A stretch of 64,000 bases of DNA from Puccinia triticina (GCF_026914185.1 NC_070563.1:5973001-6037000), one strand, 5' to 3'. Numbered from the stretch's first letter, positions 12,451 through 24,745 are shown. The notes: generated from the letters alone by a model not told the origin. Numbers and translations: made by a program.

Positions 12451-12810
12451 TTGAGCGGAAAGTGTACTCTACTTGGTGGCCGGCCATTGAGCGGAGAGTG
12501 TACTCTACTTGGTGGCCGGCCATCAAGCGGAGAGTGTACTCTACTTGGTGGCCAGCCATCGAGCGGAGAGTGTACTCTACTTGGTGGCCGGCCATCAAGC
12601 AAAGAGTGTACTCTACTTGGTGGCCAGCCATCAAGCAGAGAGTGTACTCTACTTGGTGGTCGGCCATTGCGTGGAGTGTGTACTCTGCTTGATTGCTGGC
12701 CATCAAGGAGAGAGTGTACTCCACTCAATGGTTGGCCACCAAGTGGGGTGTGTACTTCCCCTGATTGTCAGTCATCATGTGGAGTGCAAACCCCACTTGA
12801 TGGCCAGGGT
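12451..12810. repeat. 36-bp minisatellite, about 10 units
   Basis: The unit is 36 bp; its first part is GCGGAGAGTGTACTCTACTT and it ends in GGTGGCCGGCCATCAA. The first six units are close copies and the last three or four are diverged. The unit is built from a self-complementary block (GAGTGTACTC) and a GGCCGGCC block. Because 36 is a multiple of three, several frames on both strands stay open through the array; these are artefacts, not proteins. Confidence 0.9.
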
Positions 12811-12989
12811 GCAACAGTGCTTTACCCCCATGATCACCGGCGCAGACTGGTCATTGAGAGGAGATTTTTTTACCCGCGATGACCTGCACGGACCAGTCAT
12901 CAAGGTGTGTGTATGCCACTCCATGGCCCGTCATTGAGGTGGGGTGTGTACTCCACTCAATGGCCGGTGAGGACTTGAGTGCACCCCAA

Positions 12990-13275
12990 TGCACTCCATT
13001 TGGTATTTGCCAGCTGGAGTGCAAAGCCAAAATCCTTTGCTGAAAAGGTGGAGTGCTTGGACTTGGACTCCATTTTTTTTGGAGTGCATCTAGCTGCACT
13101 CCCCTATTTTGGTAAATTTTGGAGTACCCAGTTGTGTACTCCGACAAACATGGAATGCCCATCTGGAGACTCCATGTTTTGGGAGTACAAAATCAAGGCA
13201 CTCCAGATTTTTTGGAGTGCTGGCCCCCCAAAGCCAAAAAAGTGGAGTGCATGAAGTAAAAGTTTGGAGTGCATT
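12990..13275. repeat. GGAGTGC-rich degenerate repeat
   Basis: The heptamer GGAGTGC or its complement, often preceded by TTTT, occurs roughly ten times in under 300 bp without a fixed period. Nothing gene-like is visible. The following 13276-13734 is AT-rich and non-coding in appearance. Confidence 0.5.
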
Positions 13276-13734
13276 TAGGCTGACCCTAAATAAATTCAGC
13301 ACATCATCAAAATTTAATTGAAGGTATTTCCACAAGAAAAAAACCCCTTCACTGTCAAAGAGAGACAAAAACCAAAGGCAGGGAGCCATCTGGGTAGGGG
13401 ACTATGCTTGCAGCGGCAAAGCCGCCTTGGCCTCTAGTTCATGAAGAATATAGAACAAGCTAGGGCAGCTCAACAGCTAGTTTCAGGTATTTTCAAAACA
13501 TTTTTGGAACCACTAGTGGTCTTTTTGAAAATACTTTATTGGTTTGGAAAATATTCCCCAAAAGATTTCAAATGGTTTGGAAAATCTTGCCAAAACCATT
13601 TAAAATTTCTTCAGAAACAGTTTGGGTGATCATTCTCTCACAGAATGGTTTTTGGAACCTTTTTTCTAACAGAATTGGTTCCCAAACCAGATTCCAACCA
13701 ATTCCATTCCAAAAAAAACACAATGAAACCAAAA

Positions 13735-14010
13735 TCCAAGTTTATTAAATTCACAAAAACATGGCAAAAAAGATCTAAGTTTTGGCGCGCAGCCAAATGC
13801 TGGCCACTGTTGAATAGATTATCCCCAAACACTATGTGCCATGGAAAGACCCTCCAGCTTGTGACAGTGCAACAAGCAAAAAAGAGCCAGCATTTTTTAA
13901 TATCAAGCAGGGGCCTATCCAAGCAAAGTAGGGGGCCTGCAGGGAGGGGCCAGGATGAAACCAGAACCCCTGGGGAGACAATGCTGCTGGAAAATAACCC
14001 CCTTTTATAA
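13735..14010 (-). repeat. TATA-to-polyA module, copy 2 (inverted, left of array)
   Basis: On the minus strand it opens with TTATAAAAGG (14010-14001), passes CCTGGCCCCTCCCTGC, GGATAGGCCCCTGCTTGA and CAAGCTGGAGGGTC, and ends TTTAATAAACTTGG. It matches 15958-16237 closely in the opposite orientation, so the pair points outwards from the 173-bp array. A short frame (CHVFVNLINLD near its end) is shared by both copies, but this follows from the DNA identity and is not evidence of a protein. Confidence 0.65.
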
Positions 14011-14532
14011 TGAGAACTCCTGGAATGTTTGGCTATTGCACTTATCATACAGCTCCCCTGGTCCCCTCGGCATCTCCATTTGGACACTCAAAACCGCCTT
14101 GCCAAACCCTCAAAACCAATGTAGACCATCTCTCTGCCACCGCTCCTCATTGCCATGCATCAACTATTGGCCGCAGATGTAGTGGAATACCTTGTTGACC
14201 ACCACGGCGCCAATCTTTGCCCCAGGCCTCATCAACACCCTAGCCACAGTAGGAGATCCTTGCAGAAGACCCAAATTCATTGATTGCTGATCTTACTTTG
14301 ACTGCTATGGCCTGACCTGCATCAAGCCTCCTTTTTGATACTTGGAAACCTACAAAGCAATGCGACAACAGTTTGGCATCTGTGCGGAAACAACCCGGCT
14401 TCATTGAGCTAGCATTCCTGGAAATTGCCGACCACCATAATTCTTTCCACCCTGTCCCAAGCCACACTAACTATCATCCCACATTCACGCTACTTGCCCT
14501 AGGATATTGCCTCCCCTTCCAGCCCGCTTAAA
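14011..14532. other. Left arm between module and 173-bp array
   Basis: No gene is recognised. This unique-looking sequence separates the left TATA module from the tandem array. Confidence 0.3.
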
Positions 14533-15675
14533 CATATGGCAGAAGGATTCCCACGCTGGGATGAGATATAGTGGAAGAAACACCAAGAAACTACCAAAGT
14601 GGTGATATTTGGGAACTGATCAGACTGTAGCTGCTACATTTGGGGGTTTTGTGGTCAGGAAAGGTACATATTGAAACTTTGAGGGCTTGTCAACATTTTG
14701 GTAACCATATGGCAGAAGGATTCCCACACTGGGATGAGATATAGTGGCAGAAACACCAAGAAACTACCAAAGTAGTGATTTTTGGGAACTGATCAGACGG
14801 TAGCTGCTACATTTGGGGGTTTTGTGGTCATCAAAGGTACACAATGAATCTTTGGGGTCCTGTAGAAATTTTGGTAACCATATGGCAGAAGGATTCCCAC
14901 GCTGGGATGAGCTATAGTGGCAGAAACACCAAGAAAATAGCAAAGTAGTGATATTTGGGATCTGATCAGACTGTAGCTGCTACATTTGAGGGTTTTGTGA
15001 TCATTCAAGGGACATGATAAAACTTTGGGGGCTTGTAAAGATTTTGGTAAACATATGGCAGAATAATTCCCAAGCTGGGATGAGATATAGTGGCAGAAAC
15101 ACCAAGAAACTACCAAAGTAGTGATATTTGGGAACTGATCAGACTGTAGCTGCTACATTTGGGGGTTTTGTGGTCATTAAAGGTACACAATGAATCTTTG
15201 AGGGCCTGAAAACATTTTGGTAACCATATGGCAGAATGAATCTCACGCTGAGATGAGATATAGTGGCAGAAATACCAAGAAACTACCAAAGTAGTGATAT
15301 TTGGGAAGTGATCAGACTGTAGCTGCTACATTTGGGGGTTTTGTGGTCATCAAAGGTACACAATTAAACTTTGGGGGCTTGTTAACATTTTGGTAACCAT
15401 ATGGCATAAGGATTCCCACACTGGGATGAGACATAGTGGCAGAAACACCAAGAAACTACCAAAGTAGTGATATTTGGGAACTGATCAGACTGTAGCTGCT
15501 ACATTTGGGGTTTTTGTGGTCATTCAAGGTACGTAATGAAACTTTGGGGCTTGTAAACATTTTGGTAACCATATGGCAGAAGAATTCCCAAGCTGGGATG
15601 AGATATAGTGGCAGAAACACCAAGAAACTACCAAAGTAGTGATATTTGGGAACTGATCAGATTGTAGCTGCTGCA
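14533..15675. repeat. 173-bp tandem array, six full units plus a partial
   Basis: Units begin at CATATGGCAGAA and recur at 14533, 14706, 14879, 15052, 15225, 15398 and 15570, so the period is 173 bp five times and 172 bp once. Conserved internal blocks are CTGGGATGAGATATAGTGG, GAAACACCAAGAAACTACC, TGATCAGACTGTAGCTGCTA and GGGGTTTTGTGGTCAT. The last unit stops at about 15675. No open frame runs through it. Confidence 0.95.
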
Positions 15676-15957
15676 TAATGGATGTGACCCCAAACACAAT
15701 ATTTCTGGGTTTTATATGCAGAACAATTGTCTGATGAAATTTTATGTGGAAATATTCCTCATTAATCTGAGATTGATAACAAAAGTAGATAAAAAAAGAA
15801 CCTGGTCACAAAAATATGCTAAACCATGGTAAACTAATTTCAAAAAGGCCTTCTATGCATGTAGCACTTCGCAAGGATATGGTGGCCATGACGCCAGATA
15901 TGGCTGGAGTCTTCAAGGGAATCACAACTCGCCGCCTATGGATGGGCTGAGCTTGAG

Positions 15958-16237
15958 TATATAAGGAGGGAGAGCTGCTGTCAAATGTCCCCCCAGGAGT
16001 TCCGGTTTTGTCCTGGCCCCTCCCTGCGGGCCCCCTACTTCGCTTGGATAGGCCCCTGCTTGAGAATAAAAAATGCTGGCCCTTTTTTGCTTTTTGCACT
16101 GTCACAAGCTGGAGGGTCTATCCATGGCACATAGTGTTTGGGGATAATCTATTCAACAGTGGCCATCATGTGGCTGCACACCAAAACTTAGATATTTTTT
16201 GCCATGTTTTTGTGAATTTAATAAACTTGGATTCTGG
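15958..16237 (+). repeat. TATA-to-polyA module, copy 3 (right of array)
   Basis: It starts TATATAAGGAGGG at 15958, contains GTCCTGGCCCCTCCCTGCGG and GGATAGGCCCCTGCTTGA, and ends TTTAATAAACTTGGATTCTGG. It is the inverted partner of 13735-14010. It may be a solo LTR or one arm of a non-autonomous element that also contains the array. Confidence 0.65.
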
Positions 16238-17880
16238 ACTGAATTAAAAAAACTTGAAAATCAATCTAATTTGCTTGGTAGGAAGGGAAATTAATGTAAC
16301 ATAGTGACTGTTTGTAAGGACTTGGAGCCCCTTGCTGGGGAAGTTGGAAGGACAGAGAGGCATTCTGTAAAAAAGAATGTGATTGCACTATAAAAGAGAG
16401 AAAGGGAACTTCAAGGTTGAAGACCAGCTTTTAGGAAGAAGAGAGGAAGTATGTCTGAATGGCATGCAAGATTTATAGAGCCAGTAAAAATATTTATAAG
16501 CATTCATAAATATGCTTCTACTACAGTATATTCTGAATAAGAGTGGAACATGAGTGAAACTCTGACACTGGCCCACAAATTTCCTACAAGAGTATCTCAA
16601 GAGGCAAGTGGATCTTGGAACTCCACTCCTCTGCTCCACAAGTCTGGTGCAAAATGTAAAATGGAGCAGTTCATTTCCCTTGAAGTCTGGCCAGGATGAG
16701 CTGTGGCTGGTTAGGGTTTCCAGGGCAAGTCTTTGCCCAAGCACAAGCCTTATCCCAAGTTTCATAAATATTTTTTGGCTTCAACGTCCCTTGGTTTACG
16801 GCCAAATGCACCTTTTTTTTTCTTGAGAGAGCTTTTCAGGACAGCTGGACTTTGTTTTCAGTCTGCTTGCGTTTTGATCTTTGGCTATTTTTTGGCCATC
16901 AAATGTTGATGCTTTGGATTGATTTCTTTAGTTAAGAAGAGTCTGTAAGTGTGCAAGTCTGCACAAATATGTGAGGGTTGACCATCCCTTATTTCACACT
17001 CAAAAATTCACACCTCATTGGCTTGTTGTCACCACCAGCCCCGCAAATCCTTGTTTCCCACCTTCTTGACTTTCTCCTCTGGACTGTGTTCAGGGATGCA
17101 ATTTGGCCATGTTGGCCCGGTCTCCACTTGCGTGCTTATTTGAACCAGCCCCAGTTCTGGAGAATTGCCCAGCGTTCCTGAAGCTGGCAAGGCTTTTGGT
17201 GGGCCCTTTTGGAGTGGGAAGAAGTATCCAAGTCTTTGCCTGCCCTTCACCCCCAACCAACCCATCTTTTTCAGGAAAAGGCATAGAACATCCAGCTGAG
17301 GTACGCGTTACCAGGACCCTGACCACACACCCTCTAGCATTGCTGGACCCAGAACAATTGCACAATCTGTGCAATATTGGAGCACATCACCTGGGCTTTG
17401 CAAGCTTGCAACATACCTCCCTGACCAGTGGCCAGCATTCACAAGTTCAGACACAAAATAGCCCTCAGTGATTGTGGCCAGGCTTTTTGATACTATGGCC
17501 CCATTTGGACCAACATCACAAGAGCTGTGCTTTGCCACAAAAAGCGGCGCTTTTGCGTGTCAAAGCAAGAACCTGCTGCTCTAGATCCAGAGTAGCATTA
17601 GCACTAGTGGAAAACCGCTACTTTGAGCCATAGCAAAGCGCCAGCACCGCTACTGCAAACTTGAACCACGTGTAGCAAAGCGGGATTTTTCTCATTTTGC
17701 TCAAGCTTAGCATAGCAGCTGAATTGGCCCTTTTTAGCGCTATAAGCGCTACGTAGCGCAAGAAGCGGAGCAACTGGGGCCGCGTTTGTGCCAAAAGCGT
17801 AGCGGGTTAGTCCGCTTTTCTGTGGAAAATGCCCCAAATCTAATTAATCATCACTTTATGATGTTGAGGATTGAAATTTG
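16238..17880. other. No gene recognised; possible decayed MITE at the right
   Basis: 16238-17490 shows no domain-bearing frame. 17499-17836 is rich in AGCGCT and GTAGCG motifs and its ends are weakly inverted (GGCCCCATTTGG against an end reading AAATGCCCC), which could mark a small DNA transposon. I could not define a target duplication. Confidence 0.3.
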
Positions 17881-17927
17881 AATGAAACTACAGCAGCACC
17901 AACACTGCAACCAAGCCAATCCAGGTA

Positions 17928-20900
17928 TTGGATCAAAATCCGGGCCAACACCAGGGATTCAATCTGATCCAAGAGTATCGGATTGGTGGCCCAGTGGTTT
18001 CCAATCCAAACCTTGCCAATACCAATATACGTATTGGTGGGATTGTTCCCCAAGAGATTTCACAGTCCCTAAGGGATTTCACACCACAGTCTGATGAGAC
18101 TGCGCCACAATACCAATCCCGGGACCGGATATGTTCCACTGCAGACAGCTATTGGCTTGCTAATTGGCCATTGCAATCCCCTTGGCTCTGCTGCTTTCCC
18201 GTTCCGCCCCACAGGATAGCCCCACATTCTCCCTCAGCTACTCTATCCCGCCCATCCTCCCACCAATCTACTCAAATTGTTACTCCGGTTAAACCTGATC
18301 CTAAGTACATTTGCCCGGACAACGACACTCGCCGTTCTTTAGTCTCTCAAACTTCCAGTCAATCTCATACAAATAAATCAAGCCAGGCTACTCGTGAATC
18401 ATCTTCAGACACCGTTGAAGCCAGCCAATCTTCCAAGCGCAAAATACCCCAGAACTTGTGTACCACTTCAACTAAAGTTTCCAAAGACACCGCAAAAAGA
18501 CAGAAGATGGTTATGGCATCAGACAATGCCTCCAATTCAAACCAGCCTGGAAGTATCAAAAACACCTTTGAATTGAGACAGGACTCCGACAAAGAAAACT
18601 CAAAGGTACCCAAACTGAAAAAAAACTTGGGGTAAAAACAAGGACAACTTTGATGACATTGAGGATTATTTCAAGCCGCCCGTGCATGCAAAGGGGGAGG
18701 TGCGTAGTCTTCTCTTGTACAAATGTCAATCAAGATTTCCCGTTTGTTAACTTCAAGTTCGATCCATTTCTGCAGACCACAGGCCCTAAGTTGCATTATC
18801 AATGCAAATGGTGCAATAACATGTACAAGCGAGCGGCAGACACGCGAGGTAACTTGACTAAACACTGCAATGGCAACTCAAAGCGAGACGCATGCCCAGG
18901 ACGCAATGATGCTATCAAGGCTGGAGCAAAGCTACCCCTCACCCACAAGCAGATCAAAGCTCGCAAAACATCAAAGCAAAAGACGTTGATTGACAAGTTT
19001 GTTTTAAACCACAAGTTCAACAATCTCACCCTCAGCCAACTTCTTGTCATGTGGCTCATCTCTTCATCTCTTCCCTGGAATCTATTGGAGGACAGGATTC
19101 TTGCCGCAGAGTTTTCTTACGTTCAACAGGGTGTAAACCTTTACTCTTGTAGTTGGGCGGCCACTGAAGCCCATTGGCTTTACTTGAATCTACAGGAAAA
19201 GGCAATCTCTCAGATTCAGGTCAGTGGTATCGCCGTCAGCACCCTCAAGCATTTTGGAGATTGCTGATGTTGACTTTTCTTTTTTGATTTCTAGGTTAAT
19301 CAAATCCAAGATCACCATTATTCACAACATCTGGACAACCAAGGGCAACCAACATGCCTTTTTGGGAATATCAGTTGGCTTTATATTGGACAATTGGTTT
19401 TATCAAGTGATCCACCTTGCACTGAAGTTCATATCCTGGACGCACAAAGGTATATATCTTGCAATCCCATTTGCAAATGTCATTATGAAGGCAGATCTAC
19501 ACAAAAAAAAAAGTCTTCTAATTTTTCTATTCATATACTTCTGTCCTTGAGCTAACCCTTCACTCTTGTCTCATTATACATCATAGCTCAAACTACAGAT
19601 TCCGGATTGAACAAAATGACAATGGCTGCTGAGGCCGATAGGCTGATTGCAGAGAAGACCAAAGTCGAGGTAGACCTTTTGCAAAACCACATTTGATGCT
19701 TCTGTCACAGGGTTGCGCTCATACTCATGGCTGGACTTAGAGCGATCGGACTTGAAACTGCTACAACTTCTGAAGGGAGACAAGCCACTCTTGGATTTGT
19801 CCCCATGCTTGTGCCAATCATTGAAGAGTCTCAAGAACACAACAAGGGTGACCAGACTGATATTACAGAAACCAAGGAAGATTCTAATGTAGCTGCTCTC
19901 GGGAACGATGACGCTGAGAAGTCTGAAAATGAGGCTGACACACGAGATGCGGGGTCTCCGCCCAGGGTGAATATGATTAACAATATTTTGAAAATGGTAT
20001 GTTCCACACCTGCTTGTTTTTTTGCTCACTCTGTCAAAGTAAGCCAGTGGAAGATGGAGCTGAGTCCTTCTTTCTTGTTGAAATAAACAGGTTTATTTTG
20101 TAACACAGCACATTACTTCTTCACCATTGAGACGTTCAGAATTTGAGACCGGGGCCAAGAAACTCAAATACACTGGCCCCAATCTGATTGCTGGCTATGG
20201 TATTTTGTGGAACATCAAGTTCCAAAGTCAAGATTGTGCCTTCCAGGCTCGAACCGTGATCAACAAGATGATTGAAAACAAGAAGGATCAACAAGAAGCC
20301 AAAGGCAGAAGTAATTTATACAACAATTACACAATTACAAGAAACAATTGGGAGGTTGTGAGTAAGCTTAATGGCATAATGGGGGTGAGTCTTCTTAGTG
20401 ATGACGCAAATGCCAAAACTGTTCTTATTATTGATGATTCCAATGTGAGCGCTGATCTCATCATTTTCTCTGCCTGCCCCCCTAGGAGTTCTAATTTGTA
20501 ACCAAAAAAAATGGAAGGCAACACTTCATCAGCTTGCCTGATCCTTTCTGAATACAGGTACATCAAAGAATATATCAAGGACCAAATGGAATCCAACTCC
20601 AAACCCAAATTCTGACCCATGTTCATCAAGATGTTGGCCAAAACCAAGACTTACCTGCAGGAGGCATTACAATGCAATGTGATACTTCTAGCAACGGTTC
20701 TCAACCCAGCTTATCGGCTATAGATGATTCAGGCCTGGTACTCCAGCCACTCCAACTATGTCAAGAATTTACTCCAGAGAAATTCACCAACCAAAGATTG
20801 GATCTTGAATCCGCAGCCAAAAATAACTCAAAACAGAAATCAATTAAGGAGGTAGTTCCACTCACCAGTTACAACCATTGCAAGCCAAAAAATTGACAAG

Positions 20901-21410
20901 CTGTTAAGGACATTGACTTCTTTCCTGAAGCGGTTGAATCACAGGCAGATGAAAAACTTAAAACTTATTTTGCGGGGAAGCATAAACTTCACTCATCTGA
21001 CCCACCCAAGGGCCTTGAGTGGTGGAAGGTAAGTCTGGATTTCTTTTCTAACCGCCAGTTTTCAGTTCTGGCTAAAATTTCCATCTCTCCAAACTGATCA
21101 GGAACACCATAAAGAGTTTCCTACTTTGGGCTCCCTTGCAAAAGACTATCTCGCATGCACGGCAAGCTCCGCTAGTGTTGAACGCTGCTTTTCAGCAGCT
21201 GCAGATATATGTGGTCACGGACGAGGTGGATTGGCCGCTAGGACAATCAAGAGATGCGTGAGTTTGCATCAGTGGCTGCAACAGGGTATCAAAGCAGGTG
21301 GGATCTTTGCCAAAGCTCAAGACATTATTTCAAATGCCGCTGAAGATATTCAAGAAATCCAGACGTTGGTGGCCGCTGCAGAACCTGAAGGCAATGTGAA
21401 CAATCCGTAG
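17928..21410 (+). pseudogene. hAT transposase relic 2 with BED finger
   Basis: A hAT superfamily transposase broken over several exons. A Ser/Gln-rich N-terminal leader (17928-18632) is followed by a BED-type zinc finger at about 18790-18880 (CKWCNNMYKRAADTRGNLTKH). Next come TIIHNIWTTKGNQHAFLGIS (19312-19371), a linker with acidic Asp/Glu stretches, and the C-terminal dimerisation block GLEWWKEHHKEFPTLGSL, followed by SASVERCFS (about 21010-21195). Some interruptions are introns; others are damage, including an in-frame TGA at 20894-20896 preceded by T, before QAVKDIDFFPEA. Terminal repeats were not identified. The superfamily call is firm. Confidence 0.85.
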
Positions 21411-21644
21411 AATTCCCATTTACTCGGCCATCAATATTGATACTATATACTTTTCCATATCTATACAAGCTGTTTTTTACATATAAACACTGTTACTACT
21501 TATAAATACAGGCTGAAGTAGTTTTTCTTCACTGATACATGCTAGAATAGTTCACACATGCTTATATATGAATGCTGAATACAAATACAGATGACAATGA
21601 TGAGCTTGAGCCAAAATCCCCCCAATACTTGGGTTGGATTGGAT

Positions 21645-21735
21645 TTTAACTTAAAACAAGTCCCCCCTGGTGGGAGGCTCGCTGTGGCTGGCGGCAAAGC
21701 CGCCCCTCCCACAGGGAGGGACTTGCGCATTATCC
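21645..21735. mobile_element. Hairpin end of the AAGTCCC foldback family (fragment)
   Basis: TTAACTTAAAACAAGTCCCC is followed, after a GC-rich centre (GGCGGCAAAGCCGCC), by CAGGGAGGGACTTG. This repeats the terminal hairpin seen at both ends of the two MITEs at 23712-24374 and 50761-51424. No second end was found, so it is a fragment or solo hairpin. Confidence 0.5.
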
Positions 21736-22199
21736 CAAATTTTACGCGGGAGCAAAAAGTTCATTTGGCTGGGTGGTTTTTAAAAAATTTATAACTCCTC
21801 CCCCAGCCTCTCCACCAATATGCCCTATCTGTACCCTATGCTAATTTTCTTTCTCTACAATTTGGTCTACTCAGATATTTTCTATCACAATCTGTTGACC
21901 TTTTCAAAAGATCAAAAATGCACAAGTCTTCCAAATGAGGCTCCACTTGTTTGGGACTCCAGGAGTTGTTTTTCTGGCTACAAGATAGATAAGTGGCTCA
22001 AATTCCTTGCAAGGACAGAACCTACAACTCTGTGTATTCAGTTTTTTTATATTAGTTGGGATTTGTAGTGTAGCAGATCCTTTCTGCTCCCGCTTAAACC
22101 AAGACATAACTCATACACCACCGCTCACTGAATTTTGAATGAGCGTGTGGGCTCGGCTGCGGGGTCAGGAACAGGTTTGACGCTGGCAATGGGTCAGAA

Positions 22200-22285
22200 C
22201 TACGTGGGTCTGACCCATCCGACCCACATGTCAAGCCAACACCGCCAACACATTGTGTTGGCATGTCACGTGGGTCAATCAGGGG
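22200..22285. repeat. Imperfect palindrome
   Basis: GACCCACATGTCA on the left pairs with TGTCACGTGGGTC on the right, and the centre holds CCAACACATTGTGTTGG. The flanking 21736-22842 has no recognisable gene. Confidence 0.5.
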
Positions 22286-22842
22286 TCATGGATTGCCCAG
22301 CCAACCCCATCCAGCCCTGGCAAGCAGGCCAACGGTGTCATCAGGTTGGACATGCCTGATTGGCTCCATCAGCTTGATCACCTGTCAAATCCAAGTTCAA
22401 CAGGACTCCGCAGCGGACAAAGGCTTGTCTCATTGAGCAAGCCAACGCCGCCAGCTGGTTGGACCTGTGTCAAGCCTCAGTCATGATTGACTCGCCATCC
22501 GGGTTAGCTAAACAATTGGTTGGGCTTCTTATTTTTTTTTTTATCAAGTCACCTGGATGTGCCTCTTTTGCTGTAAGAAAGAGGCTACACAGTTCAAAAT
22601 TTTACAAAAAAAAAGTAAAACAAATGAACTTGTCAAGAAGAAAAGCCTCCAAACTTTACAGGAATACATGCTTTGCTGTCTATATACAACAAACAGGGAA
22701 GTTTGGTACAATTGGTTTTGCCGTAGCGGTTAGTGGTGGCGTTATGGCCTGGCCGAGGGTTGTGGCTGACGTTTGGGTCCCGATGATTGAACTTTTTGAT
22801 GGGCAAGCTCGATGACCAGCCAACACCCACTGTTTTGTGCGG

Positions 22843-23036
22843 CCGCTGTTGGAAGATACGCCGACAGCTGCCACCTTGTCGACCCGCTGTCGGAAGATAT
22901 GCTGACAGCTGCCACCTTGTCGACCCGCTGTTGGAAGATATGCCGACAGCTGCCACATTGTTGACCCGCTGTTGGAAGATATGCCAACAGCTGCCACTTT
23001 GTCGACTCGCTGTTGGAAGATACGCCAACAAATAAC
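22843..23036. repeat. 41-bp minisatellite, five units
   Basis: Units start at 22843, 22884, 22925, 22966 and 23007, an exact 41-bp spacing. Each opens with CCGCTGTTGGAAGATA (the last with TCGCTG) and contains CCGACAGCTGCCACCTTGTC. Because 41 is not a multiple of three, three overlapping frames each read through part of it; none looks like a protein. Confidence 0.9.
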
Positions 23037-23142
23037 CCCGACACATCCTGCTATGAAACATTAGGTCGGCCACCCAAATTTCTGGGTGGAGTCGGGCCAA
23101 CGCAATTCAATACGTCGGCACCCAATTGACTGCAACCCGTGG

Positions 23143-23218
23143 TGTAAGCCTCTCCTGCGGAGAGCCCCCCGGGGCGGGGTCCCCCGGACCCTCCGCCCAA
23201 GAGGCTTTGTTAAGCTAC
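23143..23218. repeat. GC-rich hairpin related to the foldback family
   Basis: AAGCCTCTCCTGCGGAGAG and CCCAAGAGGCTTTGTTAAG form the arms of a hairpin around a CCCCCGGGGCGGGGTCCCCC centre. Its outer edge (CTTTGTTAAG) matches the end of the MITE at 51424, but the arm sequence differs. Confidence 0.5.
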
Positions 23219-23711
23219 GATTGGATTGGAATTGTGTCCTGATCCTTCATAATCCATTTTTGTGGACCAGACCAGCCAATAAAATCCACTGGCTCGGATC
23301 GGCCGGTTGACCCGTTCCGCAAGGGCGGAGAACACATGGATTGGAAATCAATCCCAATTGCCACAGTATCGCCTATCCGACACAGGTATCGGATTGGTTG
23401 CAGTGTTGGGCCAGCACAGCAAAATTGCTCAAGCAGCAATTTTCCTGCTACTGCAGCAAGAAGCGTAGCAGAATGCTGCCACGTGCCGCGGAAAATAGCC
23501 CGCAATTTTTCTGTTTTCTTTCCCTTTAGAAAGGTAGCAAAAAGTGCAGCACCTAGCGTGCTACAAAGAGCGTAGCGAAGCAAGGCCGAGATTGCTGTGC
23601 TTGCCGCTCCGCGCAGCGAAGCTCTTGCGGTGCTGTTTGGACGCACCCAAGACACACAGGAAGCGGGCAAGTCCATCCCACCCAACCATTGCCCCCATCT
23701 CCACCAACCCC
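23219..23711. other. No gene recognised
   Basis: A stretch with GTAGCG-type motifs like those at 17600-17830 (23390-23640). It could be a second decayed copy of the same small element, but ends are not definable by eye. Confidence 0.3.
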
Positions 23712-24374
23712 CTAACTTAACACAAGTCCCCCACTTCAGAGGGCCCTGGTACAGCCGGGGCTGGCGCAAAGCGCGACCTCCGAAGGAGGGACTTGGGACT
23801 AATGTCCACATTTTGGCCTGAGAGATTCCAATCTTCCAAATGTTTTTGCAGGCAATTTTGTGCCTTTCAATTTTTGACCCTGTTCCCAAAGGGCCCCAGG
23901 CATGCACTTTGGATCATCAAACTCGTCTCCCTCTTCGCTGTCTTTTGCCGCTACACATGTTCCTGGAAGTCCAACCATTGTTGCTCCATGACCCTTCAAA
24001 GTGATGTATTTTCAAGGTTCCTTGAGCTGTATGCTGTGCGGATTGAACTGACCACGGAAAACAGTATGGTTTCTCAATTCAATTACACAGGAACCAAGCT
24101 CTCCATGCTCTGGTTAAGAGGCCTTGGCCACTGCAGCCCCTGCATCCAATCCTCATCATGAGGACAGGGACACAAAGCCAAGATGTTCAGCTATCTTGAC
24201 CCTTCAGGGCTCCAGCAGAGGCTGCCTAGTTTTTTTGGTGTGAAGGGAGAAAGGAAAAAATGGCATAAAAAGCCACAAAAGCCCCAATCTCTCAGGCAAG
24301 AAGTGTGACATAAGTCATAAGTCCCTCCTTCGGAGGTCGCTTCGCTCCCCCGGGGAGGGACTTAGTTAAGTTAG
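23712..24374. mobile_element. MULE-like MITE with hairpin termini, copy A
   Basis: The element is 663 bp, begins CTAACTTAAC and ends GTTAAGTTAG. Its flanks are ACCAACCCC (23703-23711) and ATCAACCCC (24375-24383), a 9-bp target duplication with one C/T difference; 9 bp is typical of Mutator-like elements. Just inside each end is a hairpin (AAGTCCC...GGGACTT) with a GC-rich loop, followed inward by inverted copies of GCCTGAGAGATT. No protein is encoded. Copy B at 50761-51424 has the same size and ends. Confidence 0.8.
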
Positions 24375-24745
24375 ATCAACCCCCGGGCCAGCACGAGATA
24401 AACACACACATCCAACGCGGCGTCCAAGCAGGCCTTGTGTGTTCAAGCCGATCACAAAATCCCAGAGATGGTGGGTAGGAGTGTGCACACCGAGATCGAA
24501 CAGGGCGAGGTGTGTGGAAGTCTGCGAGGCGAGTTGGACGGAGGGCCTCCACCGCCGCCCCAGCCGGCAGCCGGCAGCCACAAGCGTCGGCAGCCAAGGC
24601 AGCCCAGACAACACAAGCAACACGCTCGCACCTCTCGCAGCATATCATAACCACAGCACCGAAGCCAGACAGACACAGACAAGGACAGAGAGACTAGACA
24701 AGCAAGCGCCGCCGACGCACGTAGACAAGAGCCAGGCGGGCGGGG

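Noticed and set aside
12057..12728. A 220-codon minus-strand frame and matching plus-strand frames over 12451-12882
   Set aside because: They exist only because the 36-bp minisatellite keeps frames open; composition is purely repetitive.
13638..14087. Minus-strand frame of about 150 codons shared with 16008-16247
   Set aside because: Both lie within the TATA module repeat; shared sequence follows from DNA identity and the module at 60204 does not keep the frame.
14533..15675. CRISPR-like array
   Set aside because: Units are long contiguous tandem copies with no spacers, in a eukaryotic context.
17499..17836. Possible MITE with GGCCCCATTTGG-type ends
   Set aside because: Inverted ends are weak and no target duplication was found; mentioned only as a possibility.
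22633..23100. Overlapping minus-strand frames over the 41-bp repeat
   Set aside because: Three frames read the same repeat; no start context or domain supports any.
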